Assembly (NCBI GenBank): GCA_913053815.1
Contig: CAJXGK010000002.1
Location: 1 to 20,374 of the forward strand
DNA from: an uncultured Rhodanobacteraceae bacterium
GTDB lineage: Bacteria > Pseudomonadota > Gammaproteobacteria > Xanthomonadales > Rhodanobacteraceae
Direction of reading: 5' to 3'
DNA length: 20,374 nucleotides
The position numbers and the translations under genes are program-made. The notes beneath the pieces are model-generated. The model had not been told where the DNA came from and ran no database searches. It saw only the letters and a program-made list of their open reading frames with translations. Numbering within the stretch: the first letter of the stretch is position 1; the number at the start of each line of letters is the position of its first letter. Of this stretch, positions 1 through 7,872 are shown in pieces.

Positions 1-1161
1 TTCCCTGACTTCCATCTTTTCCCGTAAGGCATCAATACGTGGATCAGCCGCTACTTCAGCAGCGTAATCGCCAGCGGTAAGCCGACCGAAGATCAGCGGT
101 ACGGCAACCATGTATTGAAGGCAATGATCGCGATCCGCGTAGTTGGCCAAGGGTCCGGTCTTGTCGATGATGCGACAGCCGGCCTCCTGGGTCTCGATCA
201 CCACCCGTGCAATGTCATCAAGACGATCGGTAATATCTGCATGCAGTTGCATGGCGCATTCGACAGCAGTCTGGGCATGGAACTCGGCGGGGAAACTAAT
301 TTTGAATAATATATTTTCCATCACATAGCTGCCAAAAGGACGCTCGAACTCGAACGCCTTGCCGTCGAAGGCCACGTCATAAAAACCCCAGGTCTTGGCA
401 CTCAGCGCTGAGGGATACCCCACTGCCTCTTTCTCGGTGGCATTCAGAGCATGGATTACAGCGCGCCGGCAGGCATCCCCCGCTGCCCAGCTTTTGCGCG
501 GCCCGGTATTCGGCGCGTGCCGGTAGGTACGCAAGGCTCCATTATCAATCCAGCTATGCGACACCGCGGTGGCGATCGCATCACGATTACCACCGAGCAT
601 GTGGGTGGCTACAGCCGTGGAAGCCATTCTCACCAGAATGACATGGTCGAGACCGACCCGGTTGAAGCTGTTCTGTAACGCGTACACTCCCTGGATCTCA
701 TGGGCCTTGATCGCGTAGGTCAATATATCGCGAATGGTCAGCGGCTCGCGGCCTGCATGCTTAGCTCGGCGGCTGAGATAGTCGCCCAGTGCGAGAATGG
801 TGCCGAGGTTGTCAGAGGGATGGCCCCACTCCGCAGCCAGCCAGGTGTCGTTAAAATCCAGCCACCGGATCTGCGTGCCGATCGCAAAGGCCGCCTGTGC
901 AGGATCCAGCTCGTAACGGGTTCCCGGCACCCTCGCCCCGCCGGGTAGTAATGCCCCGGGCACCACCGGCCCGAGATGCTTGACACACTCGGGAAACTGC
1001 ATCGCCAGCATGGCACAAGCCAGTGAGTCCATCAGCATGTAGCGGGCGGTTGTGTACGCTTCCTCGGAATGAATGTCAAAATTGGCAACGTACTCGGCAA
1101 CCGCCTGGATGGGGGTGTCAAACTCTGGGCGCTGAGCGGAGCGGATATCGATATTGGGCAT
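1..1161 (-). CDS. prpD: 2-methylcitrate dehydratase PrpD (MmgE/PrpD family), C-terminus cut by the window edge
   Basis: I translated the minus strand line by line from the ATG at 1161 and it stays open for 387 codons to base 1. The E. coli protein is about 483 residues, so roughly 100 C-terminal residues lie outside. PrpD dehydrates 2-methylcitrate to 2-methyl-cis-aconitate in the cytosolic 2-methylcitrate cycle that burns propionate. Recognisable blocks are an N-terminal RWLDFNDTW segment, GHPSDNLG, the block [18 protein letters not shown] near residues 213-230, and [17 protein letters not shown] near residue 287, all close to proteobacterial PrpD rather than distant MmgE homologues. The gene is divergent from the short-chain dehydrogenase at 1265, with about 100 bases between. 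No prpB or prpC is visible; they could only lie off the left edge, downstream. The family call is firm. The exact substrate is inferred from similarity. Confidence 0.9.
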   Translation of the reverse strand, partial: MPNIDIRSAQRPEFDTPIQAVAEYVANFDIHSEEAYTTARYMLMDSLACAMLAMQFPECVKHLGPVVPGALLPGGARVPGTRYELDPAQAAFAIGTQIRWLDFNDTWLAAEWGHPSDNLGTILALGDYLSRRAKHAGREPLTIRDILTYAIKAHEIQGVYALQNSFNRVGLDHVILVRMASTAVATHMLGGNRDAIATAVSHSWIDNGALRTYRHAPNTGPRKSWAAGDACRRAVIHALNATEKEAVGYPSALSAKTWGFYDVAFDGKAFEFERPFGSYVMENILFKISFPAEFHAQTAVECAMQLHADITDRLDDIARVVIETQEAGCRIIDKTGPLANYADRDHCLQYMVAVPLIFGRLTAGDYAAEVAADPRIDALREKMEVRE

Positions 1162-1264
1162 GATAGGGTCAGCAACAGGGTATAAGTGGGAAGCCGCTAT
1201 TTTGCCAGTTTTGATTCTCGGCGACCATGGCCTACTCGCAACCACACCGCTTCAGGAGAGGAGC

Positions 1265-2026
1265 ATGCAAGCAGACTTTTTCATAACGGGCACCAGTCGC
1301 GGTCTTGGCCTAGGGCTGACCCGGGCCTTTTTAAAGCAAGGTCGCAAAGGTATCGGCTTAAGCCGTAGCCCGGCTCCACTGGATCACCATGGCTACCAAC
1401 ATATCCAAGCTGACCTTGCCACCTTCGAAAAAATAAGCACTCAGCTGAAAGCGGTTTTTTCAGAGCAATCAGCACTGCAAATGCTTATCCTGAATGCGGC
1501 ATGGGTCACCCCATTGCATCCCGCTCCCGAAACCACCCACGCTGAATTCACCCGACTTATGGACGTTAATGTCTGGGCTAACAAAGCTCTGCTCGATACC
1601 GTGATTATGACGGCTCTCGAAGTCAAGCAGGTGGTACTAATATCCTCGGGCGCGGCGGTACACCCGTTGCGTGGTCAGGCGGCCTATTGCCTATCCAAGG
1701 CCGCACTGAACATGCTGGCTATGCTTTATGCCGAAGAGATGCCGGATACTCATGTCTGCGCACTTGCCCCGGGCGTCATCGATACCCCTATGCAGGCCCA
1801 ACTGAGTCACAAGATTGATCCAAGGTTTCCGGCTACCATCCAGCTTCACAAGTTGCGTGGTACGGCGGTCATGCCTGACGCGGATACGGCGGGGGAAAAA
1901 CTGGCCACACTGTTGCCCTTGCTACCAAAAAAAATTGCCAGCGGTGGCTTTGTGACTGTCAGCTATACCGACGGGGGACTTACACTCTCACAAGTCACCG
2001 CCCAACGTGAGCCACTCACGCTCTGA
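1265..2026 (+). CDS. Short-chain dehydrogenase/reductase (sepiapterin/benzil reductase-like)
   Basis: This is a 253-residue classical SDR, a cytosolic NAD(P)H-dependent oxidoreductase. The nucleotide-binding motif TGTSRGLG is at residues 8-15, LNAAW (the NNAG position) near 76-80, a conserved Asn at 102 in VNVW, and the catalytic set is Ser127/Ser128, Tyr141 and Lys145 (YCLSK). APGVIDTPM follows, as usual. I chose the ATG at 1265 because AGGAG lies just upstream and the Rossmann fold then begins within ten residues. The frame is open further upstream to 1154, but those 37 residues do not look like part of the fold. The next gene starts 24 bases downstream on the same strand, so the two are probably co-transcribed. 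The overall style resembles the YueD/benzil reductase and sepiapterin reductase branch, but the substrate cannot be read from the sequence. Confidence 0.85.
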   Translation: MQADFFITGTSRGLGLGLTRAFLKQGRKGIGLSRSPAPLDHHGYQHIQADLATFEKISTQLKAVFSEQSALQMLILNAAWVTPLHPAPETTHAEFTRLMDVNVWANKALLDTVIMTALEVKQVVLISSGAAVHPLRGQAAYCLSKAALNMLAMLYAEEMPDTHVCALAPGVIDTPMQAQLSHKIDPRFPATIQLHKLRGTAVMPDADTAGEKLATLLPLLPKKIASGGFVTVSYTDGGLTLSQVTAQREPLTL

Positions 2027-2050
2027 ATAGCCGAACGACTCGGAACCCCT

Positions 2051-2728
2051 ATGGATTTTCTCTCGTCAAGCTTCTTCTCCGGCCTGGCAGCCGTCATTCT
2101 TATCGACCTGGTTCTAGCAGGTGACAACGCCATCGTCATCGCCTTGGTCGCCCGTAACTTGCCCCGAGACCTGCAAAAGAAGGCCATTTTCTGGGGGGTC
2201 TTCGGGGCCATCGCAGTGCGTTTTGCGATGACCGCCATTGTGGTACTGCTGTTGCGGCAGCCGGGGCTCATGCTATTAGGCGGACTGCTACTGCTACCCA
2301 TCGGCTGGAAATTACTACGCCAGGACGACGCCGATCCCAAAATTAAATCAGGTGTCAATTTTTGGTCGGCCATGCGCATCATCGTCGTGGCCGATGCCCT
2401 GATGGGATTGGATAACGTACTCGCCATTGCCGGCGCTTCGCACGGTCACATGAGCCTGGTGATTATCGGCCTGCTGGTCAGCGTTCCACTGGTTGTCTAC
2501 GGATCGACTCTGATCCTGAAACTCATCGACCGCTTCCCGGTCATCGTCTACATTGGGGCCGGCGTCATTGCCTGGACCGCTGGACGAATGATGACGCATG
2601 ACCACCTGCTCCGAGCCTGGTTCGCCCAATATCCGTGGGCGGGGTACAGCTTGGAAAGCCTGCTAGTTACCGGACTCTGTGGCCTGGGTTGGTGGCAGCA
2701 GCATAAGGAGCAAAAACACCATCCTTGA
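2051..2728 (+). CDS. TerC/YjbE-family integral membrane protein, likely metal ion exporter
   Basis: This protein of 225 residues is hydrophobic almost throughout, with about six or seven membrane segments. It carries the two diagnostic TerC-family repeats: DLVLAGDNAIVIAL near residues 19-32 and ADALMGLDNVLAIAGA near 114-129. The paired acidic DN motifs within membrane helices are thought to bind metal. Family members of the YjbE/YceF/TerC type are linked to Mn2+ export and to metallation of secreted proteins. In Bacillus, relatives sit under the yybP-ykoY Mn2+ riboswitch. Here there is no room for one, because the gene starts only 24 bases after the SDR stop and probably shares its transcript. 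A loose hairpin and a T-run follow at about 2770-2796 but do not make a convincing terminator. The family is secure, while the transported ion is inferred. Confidence 0.85.
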   Translation: MDFLSSSFFSGLAAVILIDLVLAGDNAIVIALVARNLPRDLQKKAIFWGVFGAIAVRFAMTAIVVLLLRQPGLMLLGGLLLLPIGWKLLRQDDADPKIKSGVNFWSAMRIIVVADALMGLDNVLAIAGASHGHMSLVIIGLLVSVPLVVYGSTLILKLIDRFPVIVYIGAGVIAWTAGRMMTHDHLLRAWFAQYPWAGYSLESLLVTGLCGLGWWQQHKEQKHHP

Positions 2729-2937
2729 TACATCCAGGGTACTTCGACAAACCTAGGAAGAATCTACAGTGGGAGTAGAGAATCGGTCTATTTTTTCGCT
2801 CTTTATCGTTAAATAGAACCCCTATTCGCCTCAAAGGATCAAAAAACTATCCTCGATTTTTCATCCGCCTCGCTACGACCCTCCAAGCCCGACAGGCTCC
2901 TAGCTCCAACAACAACGCACGGCAAGGGGTTTCCGCT

Positions 2938-3789
2938 ATGATGGCAACTTTGCCACAGGCTCGGTTTCGGTCCATGCGTCCTTCCAAACTGCTTCTCCTC
3001 CTCATTCTGATCGTACTGCTCCCCGCCTGCTCCACTTTGTTCGGTAAACATGAGAATCCGAATAATATGACGGTGCAGCAGCTCTATGCCAGGGCTACCA
3101 AAGCCATCAAAGTGGGTAATTTCACTCGTGCTGAGGGTATCTATACACGACTGATCGCCCGTTTTCCCTATGGTCCCTATACCCAGCGCGCACAAATCAA
3201 TTTGGCCTTCGCCCAGTACAAAGAAGATAAGCCGGATGACGCCTACTCGACGGTCCACCGCTACATTCGAACCTATCCGGCGGCCAAGGACATCACTTAT
3301 GCCTACTACCTGCTCGGATTGATCAATTTCAATCGCTCCGGTGGCCTGTTGTCGCGCCTGTTTCCCGTTGATCGTACCGAACGAGACCAAGGCTACGCGG
3401 TGCAATCGTTCGATGATTTCAGTCAGTTGCTACAACGCTATCCCAACAGCCGATATTCCCAAGCCGCCCGTCAACGTATGATCTGGTTACGCAACGGGTT
3501 GGCAAAATCAGAACTGAACACCGCGATGTATTACTACCAACGGGAAGCCTACATCGGGGCGCTGCACCGAGCCATATATATCGTCAAGCACTATCAGCGC
3601 GCTCCCCAGATCGGTGATGCCCTTGCCCTGATGATTAAGTGTTACGAGCAACTCGGTGACCAGAAGCTGGCTAAGCAGACCCTGCAAGTACTCAAGCTCA
3701 ACTATCCCAATCATCCTTACTTCAAGGATCCCGAAGGTTGGCCGCACTTCCACTCGATGTGGTGGCGTCTGATTCCCCTGTTCGGCTGA
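2938..3789 (+). CDS. bamD: Outer membrane protein assembly factor BamD (lipoprotein)
   Basis: BamD is an essential outer-membrane lipoprotein of the BAM complex, which folds beta-barrel proteins into the outer membrane. The sequence shows a hydrophobic signal peptide ending in the lipobox LLPAC, then TPR repeats with the typical LYARATKAIK and YTRLIARFPYGPYTQRAQINLAFAQ helices. The block SFDDFSQLLQRYPNSRYS and the NYPNHPYF end also fit the family. The start is uncertain. The ATG at 2938 has AAGGGG 8 bases upstream and gives 283 residues with Cys31. The ATG at 2974 gives 271 residues and a more typical short signal peptide with Cys19, but a poor ribosome site. TATGAT at 2937-2942 could even be a -10 box for the shorter form. 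The gene converges on nadE with 26 bases between the stops. Confidence 0.92.
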   Translation: MMATLPQARFRSMRPSKLLLLLILIVLLPACSTLFGKHENPNNMTVQQLYARATKAIKVGNFTRAEGIYTRLIARFPYGPYTQRAQINLAFAQYKEDKPDDAYSTVHRYIRTYPAAKDITYAYYLLGLINFNRSGGLLSRLFPVDRTERDQGYAVQSFDDFSQLLQRYPNSRYSQAARQRMIWLRNGLAKSELNTAMYYYQREAYIGALHRAIYIVKHYQRAPQIGDALALMIKCYEQLGDQKLAKQTLQVLKLNYPNHPYFKDPEGWPHFHSMWWRLIPLFG

Positions 3790-3815
3790 ATCTGACTAAC
3801 CTGACTGGTGCGTGC

Positions 3816-5474
3816 CTATCCGCCGCGCCAGCCGGAACTGATCGGGTAGCGCCGTTCCCGTCCGAAGGCTCGTCGCGACACCCGGGGGCCCGGAGCCGCC
3901 TGCCTGCGCTTAAACTCGTTGCCCAGCACCAAGCGGGTAACCTGCCGCACCGTTTCTACCTTGAACCCTGCGGCGACGATCTCCGCTTGCGATTGTTCGG
4001 CCTCGATAAAACGTTCGAGAATCGCATCCAGTACAGCATATTCAGGCAATGAATCCTGGTCGATCTGATTGGCCCGCAATTCGGCCGTAGGAGGACGCTC
4101 GATAACCGTCGGAGGAATGACCTCACTTTGGCCATTGCGCCAGCGTGCCAGTGCATAGACGCAGGTTTTATAAACATCCTTGAGCGGTGCATAACCTCCA
4201 CACATATCTCCATACAAGGTTGCATAGCCGACCGCCATCTCGCTCTTATTGCCGGTAGCGAGGAGCATTTGGCCATGTTTGTTGGATAGTGCCATCAGCA
4301 ACGCACCACGAATACGCGATTGCACATTCTCCTCGGTGCGGTCCGGTTTTGTGCTGGCGAACACCGGGGCTAGCGTGGCTGAAATGGATTCGAAAGCCGC
4401 TTCGATCGGTAGCACGTGATAGCCCACAGCCATCCGTTTAGCCTGATCGCGAGCGCCATCCAACGACAGTTGCGAGGTATAGCGGGAGGGCATCATCACC
4501 GCGGTAACCGCTTTGGCACCCAGTGCATCGACGGCCAAAGCTAGAGTGAGTGCCGAGTCGATACCCCCCGAGAGCCCCAGCAACACACCCGGAAAACCAT
4601 TCTTGCGCACATAATCGCGAATGCCACGCACCAGGCCGTCATACAATACCGCTACCTCCGCCTGTGGCGACGTAGTCGGCCAGTCGAATGCAGCAAAACA
4701 GCGACGTTCCGCATCGTATTCGGCCCGTAGCAGGGCATCGATGAAAGCCGGCGCCTGGGCCGCAAGCTGACCGTTGCCATCGACCAGCAATGAGGAGCCG
4801 TCGAATAACAAATCGTCCTGGCCACCAACCAGATTTAGATAGGCGATGCCCACCCCGTGGGTGCGGGCTTGACGTTGCAGAATCTCGGCACGCTCTTGGC
4901 GCTTGCCCCGACAGTACGGCGAGGCATTGATGACCAACAGCAGCTCAGCGCCCGCATCACATGCTGCCTGGGCCGGGGCATCCACCCATATATCCTCGCA
5001 TATCAGCAAACCGACACGGACCCCGTGGATCTCAATCACCCGATCTTCCGAACCTGGCGTGAAATAGCGCTTTTCGTCGAACACGGTATAGTTCGGCAAG
5101 GCCTGTTTGGCATAGCGCACTTTTTCAGTGTCATCCCGCAGCAGGCTGGCAGCATTTAACAAGGGGGGCTTGGACGAACATTCATCCGGTGTATGGCCCG
5201 GTTTCGCAGTTCGCAGGGGATGGCCGAGCAGCACCTCGATACCCTGACAGTCCTTGGCAATCCTGGCCATGGCGGCATCGCAAGCATCGAGAAAACCGGG
5301 CCGTAGCAGAAGATCTTCAGGTGGGTATCCGCACAATGCCAACTCGGGGCATACCAGCAATCCAGCTCCCTGACCCCTGGCTGTTGCCGCCAGCTCGAGC
5401 ACCCGATCGGCATTGGCTGATACAGCCCCTACGGCAAAATCCTGCTGGGCCAGAGCAAAGCGCAGGGTGGGCAT
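3816..5474 (-). CDS. nadE: Glutamine-dependent NAD+ synthetase NadE
   Basis: The enzyme amidates nicotinic acid adenine dinucleotide to NAD+ with ATP, taking ammonia from glutamine. At 552 residues it is the two-domain form. The N-terminal nitrilase-like glutaminase domain has its Glu-Lys-Cys triad in CPELALCGYPPEDLLL (Glu44), YAKQALPNY (Lys123) and LLICEDIW (Cys159). The C-terminal synthetase domain has the PP-loop SGGIDS at residues 302-307 and TGNKSE at 408-413, and ends with the usual RRQAAPGPRVSRRAFGRERR segment. The ATG at 5474 is supported by GAGGAA about 8 bases upstream. That ribosome site begins directly after the T-run of an intrinsic terminator, so the gene appears separated from sucCD transcription or dependent on readthrough. 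All expected catalytic residues are present. Confidence 0.96.
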   Translation of the reverse strand: MPTLRFALAQQDFAVGAVSANADRVLELAATARGQGAGLLVCPELALCGYPPEDLLLRPGFLDACDAAMARIAKDCQGIEVLLGHPLRTAKPGHTPDECSSKPPLLNAASLLRDDTEKVRYAKQALPNYTVFDEKRYFTPGSEDRVIEIHGVRVGLLICEDIWVDAPAQAACDAGAELLLVINASPYCRGKRQERAEILQRQARTHGVGIAYLNLVGGQDDLLFDGSSLLVDGNGQLAAQAPAFIDALLRAEYDAERRCFAAFDWPTTSPQAEVAVLYDGLVRGIRDYVRKNGFPGVLLGLSGGIDSALTLALAVDALGAKAVTAVMMPSRYTSQLSLDGARDQAKRMAVGYHVLPIEAAFESISATLAPVFASTKPDRTEENVQSRIRGALLMALSNKHGQMLLATGNKSEMAVGYATLYGDMCGGYAPLKDVYKTCVYALARWRNGQSEVIPPTVIERPPTAELRANQIDQDSLPEYAVLDAILERFIEAEQSQAEIVAAGFKVETVRQVTRLVLGNEFKRRQAAPGPRVSRRAFGRERRYPISSGWRGG

Positions 5475-5487
5475 GGGCTAGTTCCTC

Positions 5488-5521
5488 AAAAAAGTGCAGG
5501 CCGAGAAATTCTACGGCCTGC
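5488..5521 (-). terminator. Intrinsic terminator between sucD and nadE
   Basis: On the minus strand GCAGGCCG pairs perfectly with CGGCCTGC (8 bp, GC-rich) around a 10-base loop, followed two bases later by six Ts. This is a textbook rho-independent terminator for the sucCD transcript. The T-run abuts the GAGGAA ribosome site of nadE, so it could alternatively act as an attenuator for nadE. Confidence 0.85.
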
Positions 5522-5552
5522 GCATTCTACCGGACAGCAAAAACGGACCGGC

Positions 5553-6428
5553 TTACTGCATCTTTTCGGACAAGGTCTTGCCAAGATCGGCCGGCGATTT
5601 CACCGTGGTGACCCCGGCTTGCTCCAGAGCGGCAAACTTGGCGGCAGCGGTACCCTTACCACCGGAAATAATCGCCCCGGCATGGCCCATACGTTTGCCT
5701 GGAGGAGCCGAAGCCCCGGCGATGAAAGCCACGACCGGCTTGCTGACGTGCTCGGCAATGAATTCTGCGGCACTTTCCTCAGCACTACCGCCAATCTCAC
5801 CTACCATGATGATCCCTTCGGTCTGCGGATCATTCTGGAATAACTGCAGACAGTCGATGAAATTGAGACCATTGATCGGGTCTCCCCCGATACCGATACA
5901 GGTGCTTTGACCCAATCCGGCCTGGGTGGTCTGATCCACCGCTTCGTAGGTCAGGGTTCCCGAGCGACTGACAATACCCACCTTGCCCGCCATGTGAATA
6001 TGACCTGGCATGATGCCAATCTTACATTCACCCGGGGTAATTACCCCCGGGCAGTTGGGCCCGATCAGTACCGTATCGGGGTAGTTATAGAGCAGTGACT
6101 GCTTGACCCGCAACATATCCAGCACCGGAATGCCTTCAGTAATTGCGACGATGACCTGTACTCCGGCAGCCGCTGCCTCGAGAATTGCATCGGCCGCAAA
6201 CGGTGGGGGCACGAAGATCATGCTGGCCTCAGCAGCCGTGGCATCAATCGCGTCCTGGACCGTATTAAAAACCGGTAGGCCGAGATGTTCGTTGCCACCC
6301 TTGCCCGGGGTCACACCACCGACCAAGTGGGTGCCATAGTCCAGTGCCTGTTGCGAATGAAAGGTGCCCTGTTGCCCGGTAAAGCCCTGGCAGATCACCT
6401 TGGTGTTCTTGTTGATGAGAACGCTCAT
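5553..6428 (-). CDS. sucD: Succinate-CoA ligase (ADP-forming), alpha subunit SucD
   Basis: SucD pairs with SucC to convert succinyl-CoA, ADP and phosphate to succinate, ATP and CoA in the TCA cycle. The protein has 291 residues, close to the usual 289. It begins [18 protein letters not shown], the standard CoA-binding N-terminus. It has [21 protein letters not shown] near residues 122-142, and the phosphorylated active-site histidine is His249 in [13 protein letters not shown] placed the start at 6428 because an AAGGA site lies 7 bases upstream and this matches the family N-terminus. The same frame is open back to 6641, but the extra residues are low-complexity and overlap sucC. sucC lies upstream on the same strand with an unusually long spacer of 106 bases. 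A strong terminator follows the gene. Confidence 0.97.
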   Translation of the reverse strand: MSVLINKNTKVICQGFTGQQGTFHSQQALDYGTHLVGGVTPGKGGNEHLGLPVFNTVQDAIDATAAEASMIFVPPPFAADAILEAAAAGVQVIVAITEGIPVLDMLRVKQSLLYNYPDTVLIGPNCPGVITPGECKIGIMPGHIHMAGKVGIVSRSGTLTYEAVDQTTQAGLGQSTCIGIGGDPINGLNFIDCLQLFQNDPQTEGIIMVGEIGGSAEESAAEFIAEHVSKPVVAFIAGASAPPGKRMGHAGAIISGGKGTAAAKFAALEQAGVTTVKSPADLGKTLSEKMQ

Positions 6429-6459
6429 GTTTGAATCCTTGGTTTCAGTTCTGAAAACG

Positions 6460-6487
6460 ACCTGCCAGAACCCAACCCGGGGCAGGT
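6460..6487. repeat. Inverted repeat in the sucC-sucD spacer
   Basis: ACCTGCC at 6460-6466 is the exact inverse of GGCAGGT at 6481-6487, with a 14-base loop. In the sucCD transcript it would form a hairpin about 30 bases before the sucD start. It has no following T-run, so a processing or stability element is more likely than a terminator. Confidence 0.5.
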
Positions 6488-6534
6488 GTCGATGACAACG
6501 ACCCTGCACAGCCCGGTCCGGGTGTCCGCAACAC

Positions 6535-7698
6535 TCAGGCCTTGATGGCGGCCACCACCTTCTCGGCAGCGTCGTTGAGATCTTCGGCGGGGGTAATGGC
6601 CAAACCGGAGCTAGCCAGCAACTCTCGCCCCTTTTTGACATTGGTGCCCTGCAGGCGCACCACCACGGGAATCGTCATGCCCACTTCCTTGACGGCAGCA
6701 ATAATGCCTTCGGCAATCAGGTCACAACGGACGATGCCACCAAAAATATTGACCAGGATGGCTTCGACCTTGTCTGAAGACAGAATCAACTTGAACGCCT
6801 CGGTAACCCGATCCTTGGTTGCCCCGCCGCCTACATCGAGAAAGTTGGCGGGCTCGCCTCCTGCCAGCTTGATCACATCCATGGTAGCCATGGCCAAGCC
6901 CGCACCGTTCACCATGCAGCCGATAGTACCGTCCATGGTGACATAGCTGAGATCGTGTTGGCGCGCCGTGGCCTCCGCCGCATCTTCCTGGCTGGGATCC
7001 CGCATCGCCGCCAGATCCTGGTGACGAAACTCAGCGTTATCGTCCGAGTTGACCTTGCCATCCAGTGCTGCCAGATTGCCATCCTCGAGAATAGCCAAGG
7101 GATTGAGCTCAATCAGCGAAAGGTCCTTGTCGTTGAACAGGCGGTACAAGCCCAGCATGATCTTGGTCAACTGGCCGACCTGCTGCGTAGTGAGACCCAT
7201 GGCAAAACCAAGTTTCCGGCACTGGTAGGGCTGCAGGCCGGCAATGAAATCCACGGCCAAGGTGTGAATGTCCTCCGGGGTATTCCGGGCAACCTGCTCG
7301 ATATCGATTCCACCGTGTTGGGAAGCAATAAAGGAAATGGCTCGGGTATCACGATCCACCAGAATCGACAGATAAAGTTCCTTGGCAATATCGGTGGCAT
7401 CTGTGACGAGCACCTTGTGCACCGGTAACGCCCGTCCACCGGACTGATAGGTGGCCATGTTGGTACCCAGCATCCCGATAGCCGCCGACTTCACGGCATC
7501 CAGATCACGGCAAAATTTTACCCCTCCGGACTTGCCTCGACCGCCGGCATGGATCTGCGCCTTGACCATCCACTGGCTACCACCTAACTGTTTGGCTACG
7601 GCAACGGCGGCCTCAGCGGATTCGGCGACATTGCCGGGGGGGACGGCAATACCATACTGAGAAAACAATGCTTTGGCCTGATACTCATGAAAGTTCAT
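6535..7698 (-). CDS. sucC: Succinate-CoA ligase (ADP-forming), beta subunit SucC
   Basis: This is the ATP-grasp subunit of succinyl-CoA synthetase, 387 residues against 388 in E. coli. It starts [17 protein letters not shown], has the nucleotide-binding [11 protein letters not shown] segment at residues 46-56, the metal-binding LIELNPLAI near 195-202 with its partner LDGKVN near 212, and [18 protein letters not shown] from 258. [12 protein letters not shown] follows near 282. The ATG at 7698 has GAGGT about 7 bases upstream on the minus strand. It is the first gene of the sucCD unit and is divergent from pilS, sharing a 174-base control region that contains a short palindrome. The family and subunit assignment are secure. 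Confidence 0.97.
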   Translation of the reverse strand: MNFHEYQAKALFSQYGIAVPPGNVAESAEAAVAVAKQLGGSQWMVKAQIHAGGRGKSGGVKFCRDLDAVKSAAIGMLGTNMATYQSGGRALPVHKVLVTDATDIAKELYLSILVDRDTRAISFIASQHGGIDIEQVARNTPEDIHTLAVDFIAGLQPYQCRKLGFAMGLTTQQVGQLTKIMLGLYRLFNDKDLSLIELNPLAILEDGNLAALDGKVNSDDNAEFRHQDLAAMRDPSQEDAAEATARQHDLSYVTMDGTIGCMVNGAGLAMATMDVIKLAGGEPANFLDVGGGATKDRVTEAFKLILSSDKVEAILVNIFGGIVRCDLIAEGIIAAVKEVGMTIPVVVRLQGTNVKKGRELLASSGLAITPAEDLNDAAEKVVAAIKA

Positions 7699-7782
7699 GC
7701 ACGACCTCGGGGGTTACGGAGGAAAGGAAGGTGGTGGGCCCCTGACTGCCACAGCGACAGAGCTTAGGCGCCAATCACCAGG

Positions 7783-7796
7783 ATAGGACTTCCTAT
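7783..7796. promoter_or_regulatory. Operator-like palindrome between divergent sucC and pilS
   Basis: ATAGGA and TCCTAT form a 6+6 inverted repeat around two bases, about 85 bases upstream of the sucC start and 77 upstream of pilS. The symmetry and location suggest a regulator binding site. I do not recognise the binding protein. Confidence 0.35.
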
Positions 7797-7842
7797 TGTC
7801 GCCGATAGCACAGCAGTTGGAAAGTTCACTGCTGCTCTGACG

Positions 7843-7848
7843 TATACT
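7843..7848 (+). promoter_or_regulatory. Candidate -10 box for pilS
   Basis: TATACT lies 25 bases before the pilS GTG start, leaving a short leader. No good -35 hexamer is present at the usual 16-18 base spacing. TTGGAA is 20 bases away, so the call rests on the -10 box and its position. Confidence 0.35.
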
Positions 7849-7872
7849 GCAAGTGATCCGGGGAGCCACCGC

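Noticed and set aside
1154..1264. A 37-codon extension of the short-chain dehydrogenase
   Set aside because: It overlaps the prpD start, has no SDR counterpart, and an AGGAG site sits just before the ATG at 1265.
6429..6641. An extension of sucD by 71 codons at the N-terminus
   Set aside because: It overlaps the end of sucC, is rich in Pro, Trp and Arg unlike the family, and a good ribosome site precedes the standard start at 6428.
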